A stretch of DNA of 6,539 nt from Flavobacterium sp. UBA807. GTDB taxonomy: Bacteria; Bacteroidota; Bacteroidia; Flavobacteriales; Flavobacteriaceae. The DNA is taken from contig DBIH01000201.1 of assembly GCA_002296885.1 (NCBI GenBank), forward strand, positions 1 to 6,539, given 5' to 3'. The position numbers and the translations under genes were made by a program. Below are positions 1-6,251 of the stretch, piece after piece. How positions within the stretch are numbered: position 1 is the stretch's first letter; every line of letters begins with the position of its first letter. The notes beneath the pieces are model-generated. The model did not search any database. It had not been told where the DNA came from and saw only the letters and a list, made by a program, of their open reading frames with translations.

Positions 1-279
1 ATAAATTCCACCATGTCCGGCTGCTTTTAGATTAGCTTTTATGGTTTTGACTTCTTTTCTGAGAGCTTTTCTGTCAGCTGAAGTCAACTCGGATTTATCC
101 ATGTTTTTAATTTCTTCTAATCGATCATACATTACTTGAACTTCCGCAGGAACTTCTGTTCCTTTTGGGGCTAATGGAGAACTTGTTGTTTCCGGATTTG
201 CTGTATTTGCCAACATTGCAGTTGGAAAAAAGGTTAACGATAAAATGATTATCATTAAGCTAAGTGTTACTTTTTTCAT
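1..279 (-). CDS. Small exported protein, C-terminus beyond the window edge (partial)
   Basis: Ninety-three codons are open from an ATG at 279-277 to the left edge with no stop, so the 3' end is missing. Residues 1 to about 24 form a signal peptide: MKK, a hydrophobic core rich in L, I and F, then AMLA before a polar stretch. A Pro/Thr/Ser-rich linker follows (about 25-43). Residues 44-86 are highly charged (K, E, D, R) and look alpha-helical or coiled-coil. The last visible residues (Gly-His-Gly-Gly-Ile-Tyr) begin a glycine-rich segment. From memory, similar small Flavobacteriia proteins continue into a short hydrophobic C-terminal helix and are sometimes misannotated as seryl-tRNA synthetase. 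That part cannot be seen here. The gene lies 111 bases downstream of mlaD on the same strand, a gap wide enough for its own promoter. The A-rich leader before the ATG fits Bacteroidota initiation without Shine-Dalgarno pairing. No function is assigned. Confidence 0.8.
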   Translation of the reverse strand, partial: MKKVTLSLMIIILSLTFFPTAMLANTANPETTSSPLAPKGTEVPAEVQVMYDRLEEIKNMDKSELTSADRKALRKEVKTIKANLKAAGHGGIY

Positions 280-336
280 TTTTATTTAATTTAAGTTTGA
301 CAAAATTCATATATACTAAAATTGAATATTTAAAGA

Positions 337-387
337 TTAAGATGCATTACATTAAAAGAAGTTTATGTTATGAAATTTACATCTTAA
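337..387. repeat. 8-bp inverted repeat in the mlaD / small-protein gap
   Basis: TTAAGATG at 337-344 is matched by its exact reverse complement CATCTTAA at 380-387, with 35 bases between the arms. The arms are AT-rich and no T-run follows, so this does not look like an intrinsic terminator. It could be a weak regulatory dyad or transcript-end structure, but a match of this size is not far from chance in AT-rich DNA. The rest of the 280-390 gap holds only AT-rich sequence. The nearest thing to a promoter for the small protein is a minus-strand GAATTTTG at 308-301, one base off the Bacteroidota TAnnTTTG element, with no TTG at the proper distance upstream. Confidence 0.25.
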
Positions 388-390
388 AAC

Positions 391-1104
391 TTATTTAGCT
401 GTTGCTTTTTCTTTGGCTTCTTTTTCAGCCTTTTCCTTTTCTTTTTTCTTAAAATAGCCTTTGAGAAGGAAGTTATGTTTGGCAGCCTCCATATTCTCAT
501 CCAGTTTTTGAGTACTACTTTTCATATTCACAATTGTCTGGTCAATATTTGCCGCCAATTTTTTGTCTTGAATGAGTCGCCCTAAAGTTCCTTGTCCGTT
601 ATTAATTTTAGAAACTATCCCGGCGACATCTTTAGAAGCTAATGCGGCATTATCAATGGTTGCTTTCAGGCTTCTCATAATATCGTCTGTTTCAATTGGT
701 TCAACTGTTGCTATGAATTGCCCTGGTTTTACAATTTTGTCCAATTGGTTTCCTTGTGAAATGACAACTACCTTATCACCGATAATTCCTTCGGATCCAA
801 TGCTTGCCCGACTGTCCGTTTTTATAAATTTTTGGACTTCTTCCTTTATCAGCATCTCAACTTTTACAGTTGAATCATTGCTGATTATAATCTTATCAAC
901 CGTTCCTACGTTTATTCCTGAAAAGCGGATTGAGTTTCCAACCTGAAGACCACTAACATTCTTAAAATTAGCTTTTAAGGTGAAAACCGGATTGAAAAGG
1001 TTTTTTTGTTTCCCGATTATGAAAATTCCGAGTACAAATAATAAAATGCCTGTGATTACAAATATTCCCAAGCGAAATTTAAATGCTGATGTATGAGTTT
1101 CCAT
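391..1104 (-). CDS. mlaD: MCE-family substrate-binding protein of the Mla-type lipid transporter
   Basis: A 237-residue protein. One N-terminal membrane helix (about 12-31) anchors it in the inner membrane. A single MCE domain follows (about 39-117), with the family pattern of a Gly-Leu-x-x-Gly turn (52-56), Phe-Ser-Gly-Ile-x-Val-Gly (61-67) and Gly-Ile-Ile-Gly-Asp (106-110). A helical region comes next (about 140-212), containing the Gly-x-Gly-Thr-Leu-Gly motif (170-175) common in MCE proteins. The last 20 or so residues are almost entirely Lys, Glu and Ala. In characterised systems MlaD forms a hexameric ring on the periplasmic side of the MlaE permease and carries phospholipid between membranes. 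I chose the ATG at 1104-1102. The frame stays open to an ATG at 1212, but that start would overlap mlaF by 89 bases and put 36 polar residues before the membrane anchor. The chosen start leaves 19 bases after the mlaF stop. Family assignment is firm; the substrate is inferred. Confidence 0.92.
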   Translation of the reverse strand: METHTSAFKFRLGIFVITGILLFVLGIFIIGKQKNLFNPVFTLKANFKNVSGLQVGNSIRFSGINVGTVDKIIISNDSTVKVEMLIKEEVQKFIKTDSRASIGSEGIIGDKVVVISQGNQLDKIVKPGQFIATVEPIETDDIMRSLKATIDNAALASKDVAGIVSKINNGQGTLGRLIQDKKLAANIDQTIVNMKSSTQKLDENMEAAKHNFLLKGYFKKKEKEKAEKEAKEKATAK

Positions 1105-1123
1105 GACACAAAATTTATTGGTG

Positions 1124-1861
1124 TTATTTTGATTTGAAAAAAGATTGAACCAATTTGTCTTTTGACTTTTCAAAATCGGCCAGAGTCCCTTCCATATATA
1201 CTTTGCCTTCATAAAGCATTACGATTCGATTGGCAACCGCTCTTACACATTCGATGTCGTGTGTTATGATTATGGAAGACGTTTTGTATTTTTTCTGAAT
1301 ATGATTAATCAAAAAGCTTATTTCATCTGAAGTCACAGGGTCCAAACCAGTTGTGGGTTCATCATATAACATTATCGAGGGATCAACAATTATTGTTCGC
1401 GCCAGGCTTACTCTTTTTCTCATTCCGCCTGAAAGTTCCGAAGGCATTTTGTCGATTGCATCCGGAAGACCAACATTTTCGAGTGCTTCAATGACTTTTT
1501 GATTTATTTGTTTCTGACTTAAATCTTTTTTTATTCTCCTTAACGGAAAGGTCAGATTTTCTCTCACGGTCATCGAATCATATAAAGCACCACTCTGAAA
1601 AAGAAACCCGATTTTTTTCCTTGTATTATTTAACTCTTCTGATTTTAAGCTATTTATTTCTTCTCCATCTACATTAATTTTGCCTTCATCAGCATCCAAT
1701 AAACGAACAATACATTTTATCAGTACCGATTTTCCTGTGCCTGATTTTCCGAGTACAACTAAATTTTCTCCTTTATAGAGCTTTAATGAAACATCTTTCA
1801 GAACTTCATGCTTTCCAAAATGTTTTTTTAAATTATCTATCTGAATAATTGCTTCTTTCAT
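1124..1861 (-). CDS. mlaF: ABC transporter ATPase of the Mla-type lipid transporter
   Basis: A complete 245-residue ABC ATPase that powers the MlaE/MlaD lipid transporter from the cytoplasmic face of the inner membrane. All nucleotide-binding elements are visible: Walker A GKSGTGKS at 38-45, Q-loop Gln89, ABC signature LSGGM at 143-147 followed by Arg-Lys-Arg, Walker B IMLYDE at 163-168 with catalytic Glu168, D-loop around Gly-Leu-Asp (172-174) and switch His201. LSGGM in place of LSGGQ, and the FQSGALYDSMTV segment (88-99) after the Q-loop, are typical of the MlaF branch of ABC ATPases. Length is close to that of the E. coli protein. The start overlaps the mlaE stop in an ATGA, implying translational coupling with the permease. 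The protein ends in Phe-Phe-Lys-Ser-Lys. No MlaB-type STAS protein, which regulates MlaF in E. coli, is encoded in this window. Confidence 0.95.
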   Translation of the reverse strand: MKEAIIQIDNLKKHFGKHEVLKDVSLKLYKGENLVVLGKSGTGKSVLIKCIVRLLDADEGKINVDGEEINSLKSEELNNTRKKIGFLFQSGALYDSMTVRENLTFPLRRIKKDLSQKQINQKVIEALENVGLPDAIDKMPSELSGGMRKRVSLARTIIVDPSIMLYDEPTTGLDPVTSDEISFLINHIQKKYKTSSIIITHDIECVRAVANRIVMLYEGKVYMEGTLADFEKSKDKLVQSFFKSK

Positions 1862-2667
1862 AATAAATCGGTTATTTGAACAGCAATCAAATCCACAATA
1901 ATAACTAAGAGCGAAGCGGTAACTACTGATGAATTCGCAGCTTTACCAACACTTTCAGTTCCATTACCTGCATAAAACCCTTTGTAGCATCCTACCAAAC
2001 CAATTACAGCACCAAAAAAGAACGATTTGATAACAGCCGGGATGAAATCCATAAAATCAACATCACCAAAAGCCTGTGAAATAAACAGAATAAAACTAAT
2101 ATCTCCTTTTATGTTTGAGGCAACCCAACTTCCCAAAACTCCTAAAATATCAGCATACAAAGCTAAGAGTGGAATCATCAGGGTTGTTGCCAAAACTCGA
2201 GGCACAATTAAAAAACGCACAGGATTCGTTGATGAAACTTCCATGGCGTCAATTTGTTCGGTAACCCGCATCGAACCTAATTCGGCACCAATACCTGAGC
2301 CAACTTTTCCTGCGCAGATTAATGCTGTAATCACAGGTCCCATCTCCCTGATAATTGAAATAGCTACCATTCCGGGCAACATGTTTACTGCTCCAAAGTT
2401 TACCAACACCGGTCGCGATTGAATAGTTAATACCAATCCGATTACAATTCCGGTTACAGAAATTAACCCTAATGACTTATTCCCAACAATAAAACATTGC
2501 TTTAAAAACTCATTGAATTCGAATTCTTTTGAAAAAGTATTTTTTATGACTTTTACAATAAATAGCGTTACATCACCAACATCATTGAAAAGTTCCATTT
2601 TAGACGATAAGTCTGGATCGCTTGGACGAATTGTCTTTTTAGGAGTAATAGATAAAGTTTTCATCAT
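1858..2667 (-). CDS. mlaE: MlaE-family ABC permease
   Basis: A 269-residue inner-membrane permease of the MlaE family, first gene of the operon. A hydrophilic, partly amphipathic N-terminal section (about 1-60) leads into a hydrophobic core with segments near 65-85, 98-120, 150-175, 190-200, 210-228 and 248-266. Family hallmarks are clear: Arg-Glu-Met-Gly-Pro-Val (107-112), Gly-Ser-Met-Arg-Val-Thr-Glu-Gln-Ile-Asp-Ala-Met (131-142), the Val-Pro-Arg-Val-Leu-Ala segment (155-160), and the C-terminal Cys-Tyr-Lys-Gly (227-230) with Gly-Thr-Glu-Ser-Val-Gly (236-241). In E. coli, MlaE dimerises and forms the lipid-binding cavity under the MlaD ring; the same role is inferred here. Two consecutive ATGs (2667-2665 and 2664-2662) could each start translation, and neither has a recognisable Shine-Dalgarno sequence. 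The stop codon lies within the ATGA overlap with mlaF. Confidence 0.93.
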   Translation of the reverse strand: MMKTLSITPKKTIRPSDPDLSSKMELFNDVGDVTLFIVKVIKNTFSKEFEFNEFLKQCFIVGNKSLGLISVTGIVIGLVLTIQSRPVLVNFGAVNMLPGMVAISIIREMGPVITALICAGKVGSGIGAELGSMRVTEQIDAMEVSSTNPVRFLIVPRVLATTLMIPLLALYADILGVLGSWVASNIKGDISFILFISQAFGDVDFMDFIPAVIKSFFFGAVIGLVGCYKGFYAGNGTESVGKAANSSVVTASLLVIIVDLIAVQITDLL

Positions 2668-2692
2668 TTGTAAATCAACTAAATAAGCTTAA

Positions 2693-2700
2693 CAAAGATG
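2693..2700 (-). promoter_or_regulatory. Weak candidate -7 element for the mla operon
   Basis: Read on the minus strand, 2700-2693 is CATCTTTG, one base from the Bacteroidota -7 consensus TAnnTTTG. It would give a leader of about 20 bases before the mlaE start, which is plausible. There is no TTG element at the usual 17-23 base distance upstream on that strand, so support is poor. It is listed because it is the only TTTG-type element close to the gene. Confidence 0.2.
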
Positions 2701-2831
2701 AAATTATTTGTGATTAAAAGCCTTACAGGAATTATGCTAAAAGTTGTATAATTTACATTACATAATTGAAAATTGAGAATTAGAATAATATGTAAAAAAA
2801 ATCAAGAAATAATAATCCATATAACCCATTT

Positions 2832-2852
2832 AATAATTGGTTTGAATAATTG
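2832..2852. repeat. Direct repeat of AATAATTG upstream of the OmpA-like gene
   Basis: AATAATTG occurs at 2832-2839 and again at 2845-2852, separated by five bases (13-base period). The second copy contains the TTG proposed as the -33 promoter element. The arrangement could be a regulator half-site pair or chance in AT-rich DNA. The remainder of the 240-base gap (2668-2907) is AT-rich with no ORF or RNA gene that I can recognise. Confidence 0.35.
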
Positions 2853-2879
2853 ATATTTTTTTAGTTAAATTTACTTTTA
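2850..2879 (+). promoter_or_regulatory. Candidate Bacteroidota-type promoter for the OmpA-like/lipoprotein unit
   Basis: TTG at 2850-2852 is followed after 19 bases by TACTTTTA at 2872-2879. This matches the Flavobacterium arrangement TTG, 17-23 bases, TAnnTTTG in all but the last base. Transcription would start near 2885, leaving a leader of just over 20 bases before the ATG at 2908. An overlapping alternative pairs TTG at 2842-2844 with TAAATTTA at 2866-2873 (21-base spacer). The consensus is established for the phylum; use of this site is inferred. Confidence 0.4.
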
Positions 2880-2907
2880 TCTGTCAACCAATAAAATATC
2901 ACATTCT

Positions 2908-4647
2908 ATGAAGCATAAAATCTCAGTTTCCTTAACTGTTTTTTGTTTTCTATTTTTTAATACGATACAATCACAAGAAAAAAAATCTGGTGAAAAGTAT
3001 TTTCAAATTTCGCCACGAATAGGTATTGATTTCCCAACTTATGATAATAATACGCCGTTTATAAACTACAAAAGCGGTTTAGAATTTGGTATATCAGTTG
3101 ACCACTACTGGAATTGGTTTGGACTGGGTGCCGATTTCGATTACATCAAAAATAGTCCGGAAAGTTCCTATGCGACTAAAAACCTTATAAACAGCGGTGC
3201 TGTGCCATTGACAAGTTTTGCATTGATTGAAGATAATATTACAAGGATGTTTTATGGAATTGGGCCAGATTACAGATACTCTTCCAAATCTAAAAGGTTT
3301 GTCATTGAGCTTAACACAAGAGCCGGTCTTGGTTCAGTTAAAGGCGGAAAGACACAACTAAATGAAACTACAACTGCAGATAATCAATTGTTGAATTATC
3401 ACGCAGGTTATGATGATAAAAATATTTTTTCTGTCAAAGGGCAAGTTCGCTTCACATACTTTTTTAAACCTAATTTCGGATTACAAATAGGAGCATATTA
3501 TCTAAGGCATTTTGATGCTGTTGAAAATGTAGACACCAATTTAGGTTTTGCCGCAGCATATCAATCTGTTGAAATTAATCCAACTACAAATGAAAATGTG
3601 CTTACAGCTGATAATATTAATAAAAGGGAAGATGCTTGTCATTGCGATATAAGTTCAGTTGGCGTTTTTGTTGGGTTGTCTTTAAAGATTCCGACCGCTA
3701 AAACCATAAAACAAGATGATTGTATTCAACATGGGCTGACAATAACAGCTAAAGATAAATTTACCAAAGAGATTTTACCCGATACCGATGTCGTAATAAA
3801 AAACGCAAAGGGAGAAATCATAAAATCGGGTAAGACTAACAGTTTTGGTGCTGTTGTTTTTGAAAATGTAGTGCCAGATGATTACACTATTGAAGGCTTA
3901 CTTAATAGTGTAAAACTTGAGCCAACTCTGGCAAAGAAATCTGAATTCAAACCCAATAAAACAATTCAGAAAGAAATCATATATAGCGATTTGAATTTAA
4001 TCTTAAAAGGAACTGCCGTAGTTTGCAATACTAAAAAACCAATCAGTAATGTTATTGTTACGCTGAAAAATCAAGCTGGAACTGAAGAAAAGACAACGGT
4101 TACCGATTCTTTAGGGCAATTCACATTTCCAATTCAGCCAAAATCAAAATACCTGATTTATGGAAAAAAAGAAAACTATTTTTCTCAAACCGAAACGGTA
4201 ACCTCTGAAGAATATGACCGTAATGTAACATTATTTGTTAAGGTAAAACTTTGCCTTGAAGAAGCAGATTGCGGAAAAGCCATTACCTTAAAAAATATTT
4301 TATATGATTTAGATAAATATTTTATCCGTGAAGAGTCTAAAAAGGAACTGAACAGGCTGGTTCAGTTTATGGTTGATAATCCCGGAGTAAAAGTAGAAGT
4401 TTCATCGCATACCGATTCAAGAGCATCTTTTGAGTACAATCAGGTCTTGTCGCAAAACAGGGCAAATGCGGCTGTTGATTATTTAGTCTCTCAGGGAATT
4501 GATAGGAGTCGTCTGAAAGGAGTGGGCTATGGCGAAACAAAATTATTGAATGAATGCGCCGATGGTGTTAACTGCACAGAAGAACAACATCAACTGAACA
4601 GAAGAACTGAAATGAAAGTGATTTGTCCGGAAAAAAAGAATAATTAA
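2908..4647 (+). CDS. OmpA-family outer membrane protein with two Ig-like inserts
   Basis: A 579-residue envelope protein in four visible parts. Residues 1 to about 22 are a signal peptide. Residues 30 to about 262 look like an outer-membrane beta-barrel: alternating, aromatic-rich strands with Gly and Asn/Asp turns, ending in a strand at 248-260. Residues 275-335 and 363-445 are two beta-sandwich modules of the carboxypeptidase-regulatory/Cna-B type, each with the sequence 'added sugar-like turn, Asp/Asn-Ser-Xaa-Gly-Xaa-Xaa-Phe' (see Asn311-Phe313-Gly314 and Asp400-Leu402-Gly403). Residues 464-571 are an OmpA C-terminal domain: ILYDLDKYFI (464-473), HTDSR (501-505), NQVLSQNRA (511-519) and NRRTE (564-568). 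Asp503 and Arg518 occupy the positions that bind diaminopimelate in peptidoglycan. Cys550 and Cys556 flank a short insert typical of Bacteroidota members and probably form a disulfide. The role inferred is linking outer membrane to cell wall. The start has no Shine-Dalgarno sequence. The lipoprotein gene follows after 11 bases. Confidence 0.9.
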   Translation: MKHKISVSLTVFCFLFFNTIQSQEKKSGEKYFQISPRIGIDFPTYDNNTPFINYKSGLEFGISVDHYWNWFGLGADFDYIKNSPESSYATKNLINSGAVPLTSFALIEDNITRMFYGIGPDYRYSSKSKRFVIELNTRAGLGSVKGGKTQLNETTTADNQLLNYHAGYDDKNIFSVKGQVRFTYFFKPNFGLQIGAYYLRHFDAVENVDTNLGFAAAYQSVEINPTTNENVLTADNINKREDACHCDISSVGVFVGLSLKIPTAKTIKQDDCIQHGLTITAKDKFTKEILPDTDVVIKNAKGEIIKSGKTNSFGAVVFENVVPDDYTIEGLLNSVKLEPTLAKKSEFKPNKTIQKEIIYSDLNLILKGTAVVCNTKKPISNVIVTLKNQAGTEEKTTVTDSLGQFTFPIQPKSKYLIYGKKENYFSQTETVTSEEYDRNVTLFVKVKLCLEEADCGKAITLKNILYDLDKYFIREESKKELNRLVQFMVDNPGVKVEVSSHTDSRASFEYNQVLSQNRANAAVDYLVSQGIDRSRLKGVGYGETKLLNECADGVNCTEEQHQLNRRTEMKVICPEKKNN

Positions 4648-4658
4648 TCCTGAAAGCA

Positions 4659-5708
4659 ATGACAAAACAAAGAAAACTTAACGATATCCTGGTTATTACA
4701 ATTTTGATTCTGCTTATTGGAGTTTTTTCATGCAGCGATAATAAAGAATGCGGATATGTTTCTGACCCTAATATTATTCCGATTGGATGCACATTGCAAT
4801 CAGAATTAAACCTCACAACCGGAACGGATGTTAATGGTAATTTGATAGCTCCGGGAATGGGGGTTATCGATCCTTACTGGAAGCTTCTAAATAATCCTCC
4901 ACTAATAATGTGTGAAGGCAGTGTCGAAGCAGCTACAATCAATGGTAGCGCTTACGCCATTAACTTTGGTAACTTTGGCCCAGATCAATGGGTTAATCAA
5001 ATAGGAGCTACAACATTGGCCCCGGTTGATATTGGAACCGAAGGTAGTTTTGGATGTAATAACGCCATGAATTCGGAAGGTAAAATTGTTCCTTATGTTT
5101 TTGAGCGCTCTTTCTGTGTGTTAAATGACACTCATATTAACTTTAGCTTTCTTGGAAAAGGCGATGATCAGATTTATTATCAATTAATAAATAACGATAA
5201 TAATACTGTAATTAATACAAGTGATTCTTATACCTATTATCAAGATCCATTAACATGGACTGGCAATGATATTGCACTGAATGCGGGAAGTTACAGCGTA
5301 AGGGCTTATCTGGCGAATGTTAACAGTGTAGTTTTGGGATTTACATTACTTGGGACTTTAACTACTACAAATGGGGATAAATCGATATCTAATAATAATG
5401 AAGGTTGTTGTGAGAACAATACAATCAGTGTTTTGAATGTGATTGACGGCAACTGTAATAATGCTTTTGACGGTTTTGACAGTTTAGGGCAAAATTGGAC
5501 ATTCAAAGTTTTAAATAGCGGAAATGTTGTTGTCAGAACCGGAACAACGGATGTAAACGGAAATATTTTCTTTTCTGGAATCCCAAACGGAACCTATACA
5601 GTTCAAATTGTAACACAGACTGGCTATACATCAACGACAACTTCGGCTACAGTTGTTTTATCCAACAATATTGTAAAAATTGTTAACTTTTTTAATTGCC
5701 CAATTTAG
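4659..5708 (+). CDS. Putative surface lipoprotein with C-terminal Ig-like domain
   Basis: A 349-residue protein of unrecognised family. The N-terminus is a lipoprotein signal: basic residues, a hydrophobic stretch (10-23) and Val-Phe-Ser-Cys with lipidation expected on Cys25. Phe at -2 is a little unusual. The next residues, Ser-Asp-Asn-Lys-Glu, resemble the acidic surface-export signal reported for Bacteroidota lipoproteins, so display outside the cell is likely but inferred. Residues 44-235 look like one beta-rich domain, with Asp-Pro-Tyr-Trp-Lys (71-75), Phe-Glu-Arg-Ser-Phe (148-152) and a late Gly-Ser-Tyr-Ser-Val-Arg-Ala-Tyr strand (210-217). Similar layouts occur in carbohydrate-binding or adhesin-like beta-sandwiches, but no ligand can be named. 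An Asn-rich linker with a Cys-Cys pair (250-251) leads to a Cna-B/SdrD-like domain (256-349) with Thr-Thr-Asp-Val-Asn-Gly-Asn (296-302). The gene follows the OmpA-like gene by 11 bases and its TAG overlaps the convergent gene's stop by four bases. Confidence 0.85.
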   Translation: MTKQRKLNDILVITILILLIGVFSCSDNKECGYVSDPNIIPIGCTLQSELNLTTGTDVNGNLIAPGMGVIDPYWKLLNNPPLIMCEGSVEAATINGSAYAINFGNFGPDQWVNQIGATTLAPVDIGTEGSFGCNNAMNSEGKIVPYVFERSFCVLNDTHINFSFLGKGDDQIYYQLINNDNNTVINTSDSYTYYQDPLTWTGNDIALNAGSYSVRAYLANVNSVVLGFTLLGTLTTTNGDKSISNNNEGCCENNTISVLNVIDGNCNNAFDGFDSLGQNWTFKVLNSGNVVVRTGTTDVNGNIFFSGIPNGTYTVQIVTQTGYTSTTTSATVVLSNNIVKIVNFFNCPI

Positions 5709-6238
5709 TCTGTAAATTCCTTATCCTCGAACTTTGGCTTTACGATAGTGATTCCTTTCTGCAGCAATAAGTTATTGGGAAAGGTTATGCGTTCGCCCTG
5801 TGAAGTTTTGAGATAAACATGAAAGGCTTTGATGTCTTCTATTTCAGCCTGTATTGGAAAGTCTTTGTCGTGAACCTGAATAACATCTCCAATCCTGAAA
5901 GGGAAAAAGAAAAATAGAATAATGCCCGAAGTAATGTTGCTCAGAATTGACCATTGCGCAAACATAGCTACACCAACAACCGTAGTCACAGATGAAAGCG
6001 TAAAGAAAATATCTTTTTTCTGGACACCCCAAATAACAATGATGCAAACCACTGCGAGTATATTGATTAATATATGAATGTATTTGATGACCAAATTAGT
6101 ACGGTGCTCCATTATGGAAGATAATTTGGCGTAACGTCGGATGAATTTTGCGGTAATAATTCTAAGGAAAATGACAATTGCCAAAAGGATTCCTGTGGCA
6201 ATGACTTCTTTGGTCGGGTTTGAAAAAAAAGGCATCAT
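5705..6238 (-). CDS. Short MscS-family mechanosensitive channel
   Basis: A 177-residue inner-membrane channel subunit of the small-conductance mechanosensitive (MscS) family, which opens under membrane tension to release solutes in osmotic downshock. Three hydrophobic segments are visible: about 11-31, 50-71 and 76-113. The last is the pore-lining helix, with Gly and Ala spacing and Gln95-Trp96 before Asn101-Ile-Thr-Ser-Gly105. The Pro-Phe-Arg-Ile-Gly-Asp segment (113-118) starts the MscS beta domain, which continues to Phe153-Pro-Asn-Asn156. E. coli MscS has 286 residues. This protein stops soon after the beta domain and lacks the C-terminal alpha/beta cage. The end is a normal TAA with no sign of a frameshift, and compact MscS proteins are known in Bacteroidota. 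Two successive ATGs (6238-6236 and 6235-6233) are possible starts. It sits 13 bases after the stop of the AI-2E-family gene, so co-transcription is likely. Confidence 0.9.
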   Translation of the reverse strand: MMPFFSNPTKEVIATGILLAIVIFLRIITAKFIRRYAKLSSIMEHRTNLVIKYIHILINILAVVCIIVIWGVQKKDIFFTLSSVTTVVGVAMFAQWSILSNITSGIILFFFFPFRIGDVIQVHDKDFPIQAEIEDIKAFHVYLKTSQGERITFPNNLLLQKGITIVKPKFEDKEFTD

Positions 6239-6251
6239 CTTTTATATAAAA

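Noticed and set aside
572..946. 124-codon plus-strand reading frame
   Set aside because: Lies wholly antisense to mlaD, whose MCE motifs are clear; the translation shows no domain-like pattern.
1105..1212. N-terminal extension of MlaD by 36 residues
   Set aside because: It would overlap mlaF by 89 bases and place polar sequence before the membrane anchor; the ATG at 1104 gives the expected family N-terminus.
2027..2422. 131-codon plus-strand reading frame
   Set aside because: Antisense to the conserved core of mlaE; composition reflects the opposite strand.
4568..4816. 82-codon minus-strand reading frame
   Set aside because: Antisense across the junction of the OmpA-like and lipoprotein genes; no start context or recognisable motif.
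5306..5506. 66-codon minus-strand reading frame
   Set aside because: Antisense to the lipoprotein gene with no independent support.
5694..5705. AATTG-CC-CAATT inverted repeat at the convergent gene ends, considered as a terminator
   Set aside because: The usable stem is only about four A-T pairs, and the longest T-run on the plus strand precedes rather than follows it, so it is unlikely to terminate transcription.
5844..6047. 67-codon minus-strand reading frame
   Set aside because: Same strand but different frame inside the MscS-type gene, whose frame has clear family motifs.
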